NCBI GenBank assembly: GCA_946403295.1
Contig: CAMIZL010000019.1
Span: 1 to 40,879, forward strand
Length of the DNA stretch: 40,879 bases
From: an uncultured Clostridia bacterium
GTDB taxonomy: Bacteria; Bacillota; Clostridia; Lachnospirales; Lachnospiraceae
Direction: 5' to 3'
The position numbers and the translations under genes are program-made. The notes under the pieces were generated by a model, which searched no databases, was not told the origin of the DNA, and worked only from the letters and a program-made list of their open reading frames with translations. Below are positions 26,871-35,012 of the stretch, one piece after another; the first letter of the stretch is position 1; every line of letters begins with the position of its first letter.

Positions 26871-29060
26871 ATGAGGAAACACGTGACAATGAAAAAGGAA
26901 ACGTTATGGGCATGCCTTATCTTGCTATGCCTGCTGCTCACGGGGTGTGATGCAGGCAGCGGCACGGACGGCACCACCCTAAGGACTACAGAAGTAGAAA
27001 GAAACGCTTCCGGGCAAAACGAAATCGAAGTGACAGATGCCGTGCAAGACGAAATCGAAATGACATGTGCCGTGCAAAGCGAAATCGAAATGACAGGCGC
27101 CGGGCAAGACGAAATCGAAGTGACAGATGCAGGGCAAAACGAAATCGAAATGACAGGCACCGTGCAAAGCGAAAGTGAAACGTCCGACCCCATAGACGAG
27201 ACTACGTTTGTAGAACAAAAAGTCGTTATCAGCGAGATATTGTCATCAAATTCAGGATATATGGAGCACGAAGGAGACCGGTGCGACATGATCGAAATCG
27301 CAAATACCTCGGACACGGATATCGATCTCTTTAAATACTATATTTCGGATACGCCCTTTAATCCCATGAAGGCAAGGCTTCAGGGAACGATCCCTGCGGG
27401 CGGGTTCGCCGTCTTCTACTGTGTGGGTGACACGGCGGACGCCGAAAAGAACGAGCTTCCTTTTAAGATCTCCTCATCGGGAGAAACGCTTGTATTGTCG
27501 ACGGATAACGGCAGGACGATCGAAACGGTCACGGTCCCTGCACTCGAAAAAAATACGGGGTATGCGAGAAACGAAAACGGTGAATTCGCTGTTACTTCAC
27601 GCCTCACATTCGGAAGTGCAAACAAATTTGCTGATGAACAGACGATCCTTCCCGATGTCAGTCCCGCGGACGGAACGAGAGGGACGGGCACGCTCACTAT
27701 CACATTTGATCCCCGCGAAGGAACGGAGATCTTCTATACATTGGACGGCAGCGTCCCGATGGGATCGTCGGACAGATATGACAAGCCCATAAGCATTGAA
27801 AAGACCACGACGATCCGGATCCTTGTGAGAAACGGGGAGGAAGAGGCAGTTGCGTCATATACGTTCTTTGTCGGAGAGCCTGATGCCGCGCTTGACGATG
27901 TGTGCATCGGTATCGGAACAGGTGATCTTTCGGATCTCAATGCCTACCCCCATAGCAAAAGGCGTTATCCCGTGAGTTTTGCGATGTACCGCGAAGGCGT
28001 CAAGGTTTTCGACGAGACATGCGGCATGAACGCGACCGGAAACACGAGCGCAGTATATGACAAGAAAAGTTACAGGCTTAAGTTCTCAAAAGAGTTCGGA
28101 GCGAGCAGGTTACGCTATAAGGTCTTTGATGACCTTGACATCGACAGCTTCGATTCGCTCGTGCTGCGCGGCGGGTCGCAGGATAATGAAGATGTCATCA
28201 TAAAGGACGAACTTGTCCCGAAGATATTAAGACAGGGCAATCTGGTCGATGGGGTGCTCACGACGCACTATCGGCCCGTAAATCTGTACATCGATGGGGA
28301 ATATCGGGGACTATACTATATACGCGAGCATATCGACGGGCACATGATCGCTTCGCACTACGGCTGCGCACATGAGGACGTTACGATCGTCGAGCAGTGT
28401 GTCGAGGTAAAGTGCGGGAGTGCGGGGAAGGAGTGGACCGGGCTTTGGGACTATGTCGCTAAGAATGACCTGAGGGATCCGGACGTATATGAATATGTGT
28501 CGTCGCGCGTTTCGCTCGAAAGCGTGGCCGATTATTATATAATTCAGATCTGGCTGCATAACATTGATCCCGATAACGTCCGTGTTTATAAGGTAGGAGA
28601 CGACAAGTGGAGATATGCGTTATATGATCTCGATCTGACGCTCACCGACGACGGCACGAACGGAGCAGCGTTTATGCTGGGATGGTACAACACGGGGCTA
28701 TATACGTTTAATGCCCTTGTATATAAGCTTTTGCAAAATCACGAGTTCATGGAGCTTTTCCTGTCGAGGATGCAGCTGCTCTTTACAACGATCCTTTCGG
28801 AGGAAAAGGTGGTAGCGATCGTTGACTCTTTTGTCGCCGGGATCGATCACGATATGGAGCGGAGCTGCGGACTTTGGGGACCGAGGAAGGATTCGAGCGG
28901 GGGAGTTTATTATATCAATTATTCGACGTGGAAGAGAAGGATCGAACAATTCAAATCGAGGTTCAAGGGGCGCACGTCGCTCGTGGCGTCCGAATTCGTG
29001 CGGCTCAAAGGAGTGAGTGACGAACTGGTCCGAAAATATCTGTCGGAGATAATTAAGTGA
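26871..29060 (+). CDS. CotH-kinase-family lipoprotein with lamin-tail and chitobiase-like domains
   Basis: A 729-residue surface protein. The signal peptide ends in lipobox LLTGC, so Cys26 (Cys20 if the in-frame ATG at 26889 is used) would be lipidated. A 10-residue tandem repeat (about 49-103) follows, then a lamin-tail-like domain (about 118-205, VVISEILSSNSG), a chitobiase C-terminal-like domain (about 265-330, IFYTLDGSVPMGS), and the CotH domain (about 345-650, DKKSYRLKFSKEFG, VLRGGSQDNED, YRGLYYIREHIDGH). CotH of Bacillus is a spore-coat protein kinase; homologues in Clostridia with outward-facing domains have unclear targets. lgt, which lipidates such proteins, starts 9 bases later. Confidence 0.85.
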   Translation: MRKHVTMKKETLWACLILLCLLLTGCDAGSGTDGTTLRTTEVERNASGQNEIEVTDAVQDEIEMTCAVQSEIEMTGAGQDEIEVTDAGQNEIEMTGTVQSESETSDPIDETTFVEQKVVISEILSSNSGYMEHEGDRCDMIEIANTSDTDIDLFKYYISDTPFNPMKARLQGTIPAGGFAVFYCVGDTADAEKNELPFKISSSGETLVLSTDNGRTIETVTVPALEKNTGYARNENGEFAVTSRLTFGSANKFADEQTILPDVSPADGTRGTGTLTITFDPREGTEIFYTLDGSVPMGSSDRYDKPISIEKTTTIRILVRNGEEEAVASYTFFVGEPDAALDDVCIGIGTGDLSDLNAYPHSKRRYPVSFAMYREGVKVFDETCGMNATGNTSAVYDKKSYRLKFSKEFGASRLRYKVFDDLDIDSFDSLVLRGGSQDNEDVIIKDELVPKILRQGNLVDGVLTTHYRPVNLYIDGEYRGLYYIREHIDGHMIASHYGCAHEDVTIVEQCVEVKCGSAGKEWTGLWDYVAKNDLRDPDVYEYVSSRVSLESVADYYIIQIWLHNIDPDNVRVYKVGDDKWRYALYDLDLTLTDDGTNGAAFMLGWYNTGLYTFNALVYKLLQNHEFMELFLSRMQLLFTTILSEEKVVAIVDSFVAGIDHDMERSCGLWGPRKDSSGGVYYINYSTWKRRIEQFKSRFKGRTSLVASEFVRLKGVSDELVRKYLSEIIK
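27015..27180 (+). repeat. 30-bp tandem repeat in the CotH lipoprotein gene
   Basis: Five full 30-bp units begin at 27015, 27045, 27075, 27105 and 27135, with a sixth, broken one at 27165. Each begins CAA(A/G)(A/G)C GAAATCGAA and encodes about QDEIEMTGAG. The reading frame is kept. The result is an acidic, Thr-rich stalk right after the lipid anchor. Confidence 0.95.
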
Positions 29061-29068
29061 GGGAAGCT

Positions 29069-29809
29069 ATGTTACCTGAGATTTTAGGAATATCCACATA
29101 CGGCATTATGTGCGCGGTCGGATTTGCGGCCGCGTCGGCATTTGCGATCGTGCGCGCGAAGCGCCTTGACAGCGACATAAAGAACGTGATCCGTTATATC
29201 GTATCGGCTCTCGTCGGTCTGATCATCGGGTCGAAGCTCGTGTTTTTTATTTCGAGGCTGCCGTATCTGTCTGAGATCGGTGCCACGAGCGGGATGTACA
29301 TAGAAGAGCTTGTCGAGGCCGGGTATGTCTTCTACGGCGGAGTTCTCGGCGCATATGCGGGACTTCTGGTGTGCTGCGGGATGCTCAAAAGCCCGAAGCA
29401 CGCGGTCCTCAATTTCTTCACGCCTGTATTTGCGCTCTTTCACGGATTCGGACGGATCGGTTGTTTTTGCGCGGGATGTTGCTACGGTATCGAGGTAAAA
29501 AGCTTCGGTTTTGTTATGGACGGAGTGAGGAGATTCCCCGTACAGCTCGTTGAATCCGCGTTTGAATTTCTGATGTTCTTTGCTCTTCTTTTTGTCGGGA
29601 AACGTTTTGAACAAAAAAAGAAGAGCCCGAAGCTCTCCTTTTTTTATCTGATGACTTACAGTATTGTAAGATTTAATCTTGAGTTCCTGCGAGGCGATGA
29701 GCTTCGCGGATTTTTCGGCCCGCTCAGCACATCCCAATGGATAGCGCTCATGATCGTTACGGTCGGTGTGATCACACGCCTCATTCAGGCTACATCATCG
29801 AGTGAATGA
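29069..29809 (+). CDS. lgt: Prolipoprotein diacylglyceryl transferase
   Basis: A 246-residue multi-pass membrane enzyme that attaches diacylglycerol to the lipobox cysteine. The Lgt signature is present in the clostridial variant form HGFGRIGCFCAGCCYG, together with GGVLGAY, FPVQLVES, RFNLEFLRGDE and the C-terminal LSTSQW. The Asn of the usual GRIGNF motif is Cys here, a change I associate with Clostridia-type Lgt. The ATG at 29069 has GAGGGA 5 bases upstream; a GTG at 29057 overlapping the previous stop is an alternative. Its 3' end overlaps the convergent gene by 25 bases. Confidence 0.88.
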   Translation: MLPEILGISTYGIMCAVGFAAASAFAIVRAKRLDSDIKNVIRYIVSALVGLIIGSKLVFFISRLPYLSEIGATSGMYIEELVEAGYVFYGGVLGAYAGLLVCCGMLKSPKHAVLNFFTPVFALFHGFGRIGCFCAGCCYGIEVKSFGFVMDGVRRFPVQLVESAFEFLMFFALLFVGKRFEQKKKSPKLSFFYLMTYSIVRFNLEFLRGDELRGFFGPLSTSQWIALMIVTVGVITRLIQATSSSE

Positions 29810-30687
29810 GCAAATGTATCGGAGATACCGGCCTTCGAAGCTCTCAGGTATACAAGACCCGAAATAACATTTTTTGCAACGAAGAGTGCAACAAGGATCA
29901 TAAACGGAACTGTGAGGAAACCGTCGCTGTATACCATATTGACAAGTGTTACAAGACGACCCTTGCTTTCTACGATGTCTGTCGTGATCTGATAATATGC
30001 GGGGTTGAAGATGAAAGGAATCACTATCGAAAGACCTGCTTCAACAAAGCAAACGATCGCGGGAACAGCGCTTATCTTCTTGTATGTATCCTTGTGAGCA
30101 AGGATGAGCGACATAGTGTTCGCCGATGACTTAAGGAGTAATACAGCCACAACGGCAAGTGCCATAACGATTACGAAAACAACGAAAGGTAAGAACGATT
30201 CGAAAGGTCCGTAAATAGGTGCTTTTGTCTTCTTGTCGACTAACGCATAGAACGAGTAGCAGAGAAGGAGCGTATAGAACCCGCCGAGAGCGAGAACGGA
30301 GATGAGAGTAATGCCCTCACCGCTGTTGAACGCACCAAAGAACGAAATGCCGGTTTTCTTGATCGTTGTACCGTTCTTGGCTGCACTTCTGCCGGTGAAA
30401 TAAAGAACCAATGCTGAAATGCTCTTGAGGAAACGCCAAATGCAGAAAGGGATCATAAGGAACACCGAAAGGAAGATCGAATCGGAATCCTGCTGTGCCT
30501 TGAGGCTTTTTGCTGTATCGGTATAAGAATAGTCCGATGATAAAAGACCGTCAAAAACAAAGTAAAGCAAGTATGCTAAAAAAATAAGTGAAACAATGGC
30601 ATAGATCAGATGAAGAATAGAATCATAGTTACGTGTTACCGCATCGGCATGCTTCTGTCTTCTCATCTCAATATCAGTGGAATTCAT
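29785..30687 (-). CDS. Multi-pass membrane protein of unknown function
   Basis: A 300-residue protein with about six hydrophobic segments: roughly 25-48, 70-95, 125-150, 165-192, 205-230 and 265-285. The N-terminus is polar and cytoplasmic (EMRRQKHADAVTRNYDS). I see no catalytic motif or known family signature. It is transcribed alone from a good promoter (30723-30751), with AGGAGG 12 bases before the ATG. Its last 25 bases overlap the 3' end of lgt on the other strand. General shape is like the membrane protein at 39812, but I see no clear sequence match. Confidence 0.72.
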   Translation of the reverse strand: MNSTDIEMRRQKHADAVTRNYDSILHLIYAIVSLIFLAYLLYFVFDGLLSSDYSYTDTAKSLKAQQDSDSIFLSVFLMIPFCIWRFLKSISALVLYFTGRSAAKNGTTIKKTGISFFGAFNSGEGITLISVLALGGFYTLLLCYSFYALVDKKTKAPIYGPFESFLPFVVFVIVMALAVVAVLLLKSSANTMSLILAHKDTYKKISAVPAIVCFVEAGLSIVIPFIFNPAYYQITTDIVESKGRLVTLVNMVYSDGFLTVPFMILVALFVAKNVISGLVYLRASKAGISDTFAHSLDDVA

Positions 30688-30722
30688 CTGAAGATAGACC
30701 TCCTGTAAGCAGATTTGGATTA

Positions 30723-30751
30723 ATTATAATTGAAATTAGCTAGTGAGTAAA
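30723..30751 (-). promoter_or_regulatory. Sigma-A promoter of minus-strand membrane protein
   Basis: On the minus strand TTTACT, a 17-base spacer and TATAAT; the -10 is at 30723-30728 and the -35 at 30746-30751. It lies about 35 bases upstream of the ATG. Confidence 0.65.
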
Positions 30752-30926
30752 GCAAACTTATTATTACTGTTTTATCGATCGGGATTAAGAATTTGGGGGG
30801 ATAAAATAGTAAACCGGATCAGAGAGAAAGTTTTCTCCCGGGTGTTCTCTCTGATATCTGCATTCAAAACGACGTGTTTGTTCGGGGGAGAGCGCAGGAA
30901 AAAAAAGTGACTTAAAGAAAAAACAC

Positions 30927-30958
30927 TTGACTATCAAAATACCACATGATACTATAAT
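30927..30958 (+). promoter_or_regulatory. Likely promoter of the tRNA-Ser genes
   Basis: TTGACT at 30927-30932 and a TACTATAAT stretch at 30950-30958; the spacer is 17 bases to TACTAT or 20 to TATAAT. It lies about 60 bases before the first tRNA. Confidence 0.5.
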
Positions 30959-31018
30959 CATTGCGTGTTCGAGACCTGTGAAATGGTTATCATTCACCGT
31001 CACGGGCACATGTAAAGA

Positions 31019-31104
31019 GGAGAGTTGGCCGAGTGGTTGAAGGCGCTGGTCTTGAAAACCAGTGATCCCGCAAGGGACCGTGGGTTCGAATCCCACATTC
31101 TCCG
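31019..31104 (+). tRNA. tRNA-Ser (anticodon UGA)
   Basis: An 86-nt class II tRNA with long variable arm. The acceptor stem GGAGAGT pairs with ATTCTCC, the anticodon stem-loop GGTCTTGAAAACC shows TGA, and the T-loop is GGTTCGAATCC. The 3' CCA is not encoded (GCGAA follows). Confidence 0.96.
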
Positions 31105-31107
31105 CGA

Positions 31108-31135
31108 AATGCGGAAGCCGAAAGGTTTCCGCATT
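31108..31135 (+). terminator. Hairpin after the first tRNA-Ser
   Basis: AATGCGGAAGCC, loop GAAA, GGTTTCCGCATT (12 bp with one wobble), followed by CATTATAA with no strong T-run. It may be a weak terminator or a processing hairpin between the two tRNAs. Confidence 0.55.
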
Positions 31136-31210
31136 CATTATAAAATGAAATATACTCGACATGCCCCGGGTCGATATCAAATATCGGAAGCGGCATCATG
31201 ATCAGTGCTA

Positions 31211-31299
31211 GGAGAAATACCCAAGAGGCTGAAGGGGCTCCCCTGGAAAGGGAGTAGGACGTTAATAGCGTCGCATGGGTTCAAATCCCATTTTCTCCG
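31211..31299 (+). tRNA. tRNA-Ser (anticodon GGA)
   Basis: An 89-nt class II tRNA. The acceptor stem GGAGAAA pairs with TTTCTCC, the anticodon arm CTCCCCTGGAAAGGGAG gives GGA, a long variable arm follows, and the T-arm is GGGTTCAAATCCC. CCA is not encoded. Confidence 0.96.
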
Positions 31300-31304
31300 C
31301 TTAA

Positions 31305-31346
31305 ACAAAGAAGCGTGTAAACCATGGAGTTTACGCGCTTCTTTGT
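31305..31346 (+). terminator. Strong hairpin after the second tRNA-Ser
   Basis: An 18-bp stem (ACAAAGAAGCGTGTAAAC against GTTTACGCGCTTCTTTGT, one wobble) with loop CATGGA. The A and T flanks lie within the stem, so it may terminate in both directions. Confidence 0.65.
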
Positions 31347-31440
31347 GCGATAAACGAATGCCATCTGTTGCAAGCTTGTTTGCGAACAGATGGCTGAGTG
31401 AACGGTCATCGAGCGGACTAGTACGCGAGATGTCCGTCGC

Positions 31441-31472
31441 ATCGAGTAGGAGTCAGCCTACTCGATTTCTTT
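31441..31472 (+). terminator. Hairpin with T-rich tail in the gene-free region
   Basis: Perfect ATCGAGTAGG, loop AGTCAG, CCTACTCGAT, then TTCTTT. It has the form of an intrinsic terminator although no gene lies directly before it. Confidence 0.6.
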
Positions 31473-31648
31473 CCCAATCGCAGGCAAGCTTGCGGGATCA
31501 TGCGGGGTCTCTTTCTTTTTGCGGTGTCGATGGCTCACTTGTTTCACGAAAAAATCCGCCTCCAAAATCTTACGCATCATTTTTTTGGCGCCCTCACTTT
31601 TCGGTACGAAAAGTCACATTGCAAAAAGCAAGATTTATCGCCTGTATA

Positions 31649-31677
31649 TTGAATTCGTAATATTTTTATGATACAAT
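31649..31677 (+). promoter_or_regulatory. Sigma-A promoter of folA
   Basis: TTGAAT, a 17-base spacer and TACAAT, about 64 bases before the folA ATG. Confidence 0.6.
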
Positions 31678-31740
31678 ATCCGCAAGCATTTCGCTGATTT
31701 TCAACGTTTTTTGCATTTTTCAAACGGGAAGGTCATAGAC

Positions 31741-32238
31741 ATGAAATTGATCGCAAGCGTGGACAACAATTGGGGAATCGGATATAAGGGCAAATTGCTC
31801 GTGAGCATACCCTCGGATCAAAGGTTTTTCAAGAACGAAACAGTCGGAAAAACAGTAGTCCTCGGTCGAAGAACGCTTGACACGTTTCCCGGAGGAAGAC
31901 CGCTTGCGGAGCGGGAGAATATCATCCTTACGAGAGATCATTCTTACACGAACCGCGATGCTACGGTTGTCCACGGAACGGAAGAACTCGAGGAGCTCTT
32001 AAAGGAACGTGACAGTGATGGGGTGTACATCATTGGTGGCCAAAGTGTCTATGAGCAGTTTATCGACAGATGCGATGTTGCATATATCACCAAGATAGAC
32101 TATGAGTTTGCGGCGGATTCGTTCCTGACCAACCTCGATGACGATCCGGACTGGGAATGCACGGAGGAATCGGAAGAAAAAACTTATTATGATCTTTGCT
32201 ACAAGTTTTGCAAATACGTCAAGAAAGAGAAGGCTTGA
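31741..32238 (+). CDS. folA: Dihydrofolate reductase
   Basis: A 165-residue DHFR that reduces dihydrofolate with NADPH. It begins MKLIASVDNNWGIGYKGKL and has the conserved IPSDQRFFKNET, VVLGRRTLDTFPGGRPL and VYIIGGQSVYEQF segments. The catalytic acidic residue is the Asp in IPSDQ. The ATG at 31741 is selected because GGGAAGGTC lies before it and the protein then starts normally; the frame is open from 31711. Thymidylate synthase, the common partner, is not next to it. It has its own promoter and terminator, so it seems to be a single-gene unit. Confidence 0.94.
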   Translation: MKLIASVDNNWGIGYKGKLLVSIPSDQRFFKNETVGKTVVLGRRTLDTFPGGRPLAERENIILTRDHSYTNRDATVVHGTEELEELLKERDSDGVYIIGGQSVYEQFIDRCDVAYITKIDYEFAADSFLTNLDDDPDWECTEESEEKTYYDLCYKFCKYVKKEKA

Positions 32239-32240
32239 CG

Positions 32241-32264
32241 AAGCGGTGGAAGGACTGCTTTTTT
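32241..32264 (+). terminator. Terminator after folA
   Basis: AAGCGGT, loop GGAAGG, ACTGCTT (one wobble), followed by TTTT, starting 2 bases after the folA stop. Confidence 0.7.
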
Positions 32265-32347
32265 ACTGAAAACACTTGCAACAAAATGGGTAGTGTGGCA
32301 AAAAACAGCAGGTTTAACAATCAGACTGGGAAAAAAGGGGTGATCGA

Positions 32348-32953
32348 TTGGCTAACATCAAGGAGTACATGCCGTCGTATATCGATGCCGAAGTCGGCAT
32401 TCGCAATTGCGGCGACGACGAACAACAGTACAGGGAGGCAGTAAGGATAGTCTGCCGGTACGGTGACGAGAAAAAAGCGCAGCTCTTGAGGCTTATGCAG
32501 GAAAGGGATTACGAAAGATTCCTTACCGAGATCCATGCACTCAAGAACAATTTTGCGACCGTCGGAGCCATGGAACTGGCTAACAGGGCGAGAACGATCG
32601 AAGACCGCTGTAAGTCGGGAAAGCGCGACGGTGTGATCGAGGATGGTTTTGTACTAGCGGATGACTACGGTAATTTCATTGAAGATCTTAAGAAGACCGT
32701 AAAGCAGATCGATAAGGAGGAAGGACTTGTCGCGGGCGATGACGAGATAGCCCGATCCTTCGAAGAGATCAAAGCATGTGTTATGGAAGGTCGGTTCGAC
32801 GACGCTTCCGATCTTTTCGAGGTTTTGGCATTCTTTAATTTGCCCGACAAGATGGAGGCATTTGTTGATGAGATGCGCCGATCCCTTCTTGAAGAGGATA
32901 AAGACGGTGTACTCCATGCTCTTAAGAAATATCAGACGGGGGTAAACGCATGA
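32348..32953 (+). CDS. Hpt-domain phosphotransfer protein
   Basis: A 201-residue, all-helical, charged protein. The Hpt signature IHALKNNFATVGAMELANRA gives His63 as the likely phosphorylated residue. A second helical region (about 120-200) contains FDDASDLFEVLAFFNLPDKM and may be a dimerisation or degenerate second Hpt unit. The start is a TTG with AGGGGTGAT just before it; there is no better start in frame. It overlaps the triple-receiver gene by 4 bases (ATGA), which implies coupled translation and a shared pathway. No histidine kinase domain is present. Confidence 0.75.
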   Translation: MANIKEYMPSYIDAEVGIRNCGDDEQQYREAVRIVCRYGDEKKAQLLRLMQERDYERFLTEIHALKNNFATVGAMELANRARTIEDRCKSGKRDGVIEDGFVLADDYGNFIEDLKKTVKQIDKEEGLVAGDDEIARSFEEIKACVMEGRFDDASDLFEVLAFFNLPDKMEAFVDEMRRSLLEEDKDGVLHALKKYQTGVNA

Positions 32954-34053
32954 TCCAGCTATTAGTCATTAACGATGAGACTTTGACCACCGGTCAGGGA
33001 ATACACTGCGGGGCTGATTTTGAGATCAGCGTTGCGGATTCGCCGCTTGCGGCATTTAACAGCATTATTCACATCAACCCCGATGCGATAGTCATGCACA
33101 CCGGAAACGGGTTTGATCATGTTCAGGTTCTTCGCAGGATCAGAAACATGCAGGCTTCCAAATATACGCCCGTTCTTGTGATCGCCGCCGACGAAGCGGT
33201 CGCGGTGCTCGGAGAGCGCACGGCCGATGAGAATACGAATTATAAACTCGGGCCCGTAAGTATTGAAGAGATCTGTCATTGGGCTACGGACAGGCTCAAT
33301 GTTTCGGACGAGTCGGGTCAGAAAGAAGTGCTTGTCATCGACGACGATCCCGTCGTGCTCGATCTGACAAGGCTTTATCTGGGCGCCAAATATAAAGTCA
33401 CGACCATCAGCAGGTCGGTTGACGTGCTTGAAAAACTTTCGACATATAAACCCGATCTTATCCTTCTTGACATAGCCATGCCGGAGATCGACGGCAAAGA
33501 GCTCTTCAAGATGATCAAAGAAATCCCGGGTTGTGAAAATATCCCGATCCTGTTCCAGACAGGCATGGCAGGTATCAACACAGTGAGAGAATGCGTCAAG
33601 CTCGGAGCTGCGGGCTTCGTGATCAAGCCTATACAAAAGCCCGTCCTTCTCGAGAGAGTCGAAGAGGCGCTTTGCACGGAAGCGAAGAAGACCGTTTATG
33701 TCTTCGAAGAAAAGGATTTCATCTTCCAGCTCATCAACGGATTCTTAAAGGATTCGTACGAGGTCATCAGGGGCGATTCGGTGCTCAACTCGAACAACCG
33801 TCTTGAGGAGATCAATCCCGACGTCATCATGATCGATCTCGACAGCTCGGCGTTTATATTAAATCACGTGCGCGGCACAGCCAATCAGCTTTCGATCCCG
33901 ATCGTGCTGCTCACAAAGGATCTCGACAGCGAGATCGTAAAAAAAGAAAAACTCAGCCCCAACACGGCTTTCGTACAGATGCCCCTCAACAAGGAGCCTG
34001 TCCGTGAAGCGGTTACGGTCATGGCTCAGAAGAAAGCCTCGATAGCGCGATAA
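32950..34053 (+). CDS. Triple receiver-domain protein without output domain
   Basis: 367 residues comprising three CheY-like receiver domains and nothing else. REC1 (1-118) is degenerate: the acceptor Asp is replaced in the strand IVMHTGNG. REC2 (about 125-240) is complete, with acidic pocket Asp131-133, acceptor Asp174 in LLDIAMPEIDG and Lys226 in VIKPIQ. REC3 (about 246-365) keeps an Asp in MIDLD, but the conserved Lys is replaced (VQMPLNK). Only REC2 is thus a confident phosphate acceptor; the others may be docking modules. It overlaps the Hpt gene upstream, and a proB gene starts 75 bases later. Confidence 0.8.
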   Translation: MIQLLVINDETLTTGQGIHCGADFEISVADSPLAAFNSIIHINPDAIVMHTGNGFDHVQVLRRIRNMQASKYTPVLVIAADEAVAVLGERTADENTNYKLGPVSIEEICHWATDRLNVSDESGQKEVLVIDDDPVVLDLTRLYLGAKYKVTTISRSVDVLEKLSTYKPDLILLDIAMPEIDGKELFKMIKEIPGCENIPILFQTGMAGINTVRECVKLGAAGFVIKPIQKPVLLERVEEALCTEAKKTVYVFEEKDFIFQLINGFLKDSYEVIRGDSVLNSNNRLEEINPDVIMIDLDSSAFILNHVRGTANQLSIPIVLLTKDLDSEIVKKEKLSPNTAFVQMPLNKEPVREAVTVMAQKKASIAR

Positions 34054-34128
34054 ACGCTTATGCCGCAACTTTCGCGTGTTCAGGGCAAGAATATTACCGT
34101 CCCGAGGGCGGAGGGGAAGTATAATAAC

Positions 34129-34974
34129 ATGACAAATGCAGCTATGAAAGATAAGAAGAGGATTGTCGTTAAAGTCGGCACATCCTCTCTTGTTCATGAA
34201 GAAACCGGACTTATGGATCTCGACAGACTCGAGAAACTCGTGAGAGTGCTCACGGACCTGCATAACAGCGGCAAAGAAGTGATCCTTGTGTCGTCCGGTG
34301 CCATCGCGGTCGGAGTGAAGCGTCTCGGACTCAAGGAGAAACCCAAGGCAAAGGCAGGAAAGCAGGCATGCGCGGCTGTCGGCCAGGCAAATCTCATGAT
34401 GCTCTACCAGAAGATCTTCGGAGAATACGGAGTGACCGCGGCGCAGATCCTTATCACGAAGTATACGATGATCGAGGACATAAGCAGAAGAAATGCCCGC
34501 GCAACATTTGCGGAGCTTTTAAAGATGGGTGTTATCCCCGTCGTTAATGAAAATGACACCGTATCAACCGACGAGATCGAGTTCGGTGACAACGATACAC
34601 TTTCGGCGATCGTTGCCGCGCTTGTCGGCGCGGATCTTTTGATCCTCCTTTCGGATATCGAAGGCCTTTACACCGACGACCCCAAAAAGAGCAGTGATGC
34701 GCGTTTCATCGATGTAGTCGAGAAGATCGACGACGAGATACTCGCCATGGGCAAGGGCGCGGGAAGCGCGGTCGGCACGGGCGGAATGTGCACCAAGATC
34801 GAAGCGGCACGCATCGCAACCGATTCGGGCGCCGATATGATCATCGCTCCCGCCACACAGATGAACGTGATCAACAGGATACTTGCCGGAGAGAAGGTAG
34901 GAACCCTTTTCGTGGCACATAAAAATGAGAATTTCCATTTGATAGATTATCTCAGCAAGTCGCGTAAGAAATGA
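34129..34974 (+). CDS. proB: Glutamate 5-kinase
   Basis: A 281-residue amino acid kinase that phosphorylates glutamate in the first step of proline synthesis. Motifs: RIVVKVGTSSL at the start, VSSGAIAVGVKRLG, VIPVVNENDTVSTDEIEFGDND, and GTGGMCTKIEAARIA. It is the short form without the C-terminal PUA domain. The ATG at 34129 is preferred, with GAGGGGA 11 bases before it; in-frame ATGs at 34060 and 34144 have no ribosome site. The partner proA is not adjacent. It lies between two phosphorelay-type genes, on the same strand and closely spaced. Confidence 0.93.
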   Translation: MTNAAMKDKKRIVVKVGTSSLVHEETGLMDLDRLEKLVRVLTDLHNSGKEVILVSSGAIAVGVKRLGLKEKPKAKAGKQACAAVGQANLMMLYQKIFGEYGVTAAQILITKYTMIEDISRRNARATFAELLKMGVIPVVNENDTVSTDEIEFGDNDTLSAIVAALVGADLLILLSDIEGLYTDDPKKSSDARFIDVVEKIDDEILAMGKGAGSAVGTGGMCTKIEAARIATDSGADMIIAPATQMNVINRILAGEKVGTLFVAHKNENFHLIDYLSKSRKK

Positions 34975-35012
34975 AAAGCTGACGCTGCAAGGAAAATACA
35001 GGAGGAGAAGGT

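Larger units (their letters stand above)
30688..31018. other. Gene-free region upstream of tRNA-Ser
   Basis: 331 bases. They hold the divergent promoters at 30723-30751 (minus) and 30927-30958 (plus) and an 11-bp inverted repeat, ATCAGAGAGAA (30818-30828) / TTCTCTCTGAT (30845-30855). Nothing coding is supported. Confidence 0.7.
31300..31740 (+). other. Hairpin-rich gene-free region after the tRNAs
   Basis: 441 bases without a believable gene. In order: an 18-bp hairpin (31305-31346); a 10-bp inverted repeat GCCATCTGTT 31360-31369 / AACAGATGGC 31385-31394; a 10-bp hairpin with T-rich tail (31441-31472); a GCAAGCTTGC palindrome near 31484; an 8-bp hairpin ACTTTTCG / CGAAAAGT (31596-31614); then the folA promoter. 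A structured RNA between 31350 and 31472 is possible. Confidence 0.6.

Noticed and set aside
27015-27180. CRISPR-like array
   Set aside because: Units are directly adjacent with no spacers and stay in frame inside a gene. The same holds for the other tandem repeats.
31205-31660. 151-codon open frame covering the second tRNA-Ser and the region after it
   Set aside because: It reads through a tRNA gene and several hairpins, has no ribosome site and an unusual Ser/Arg-rich composition. I treat it as spurious.
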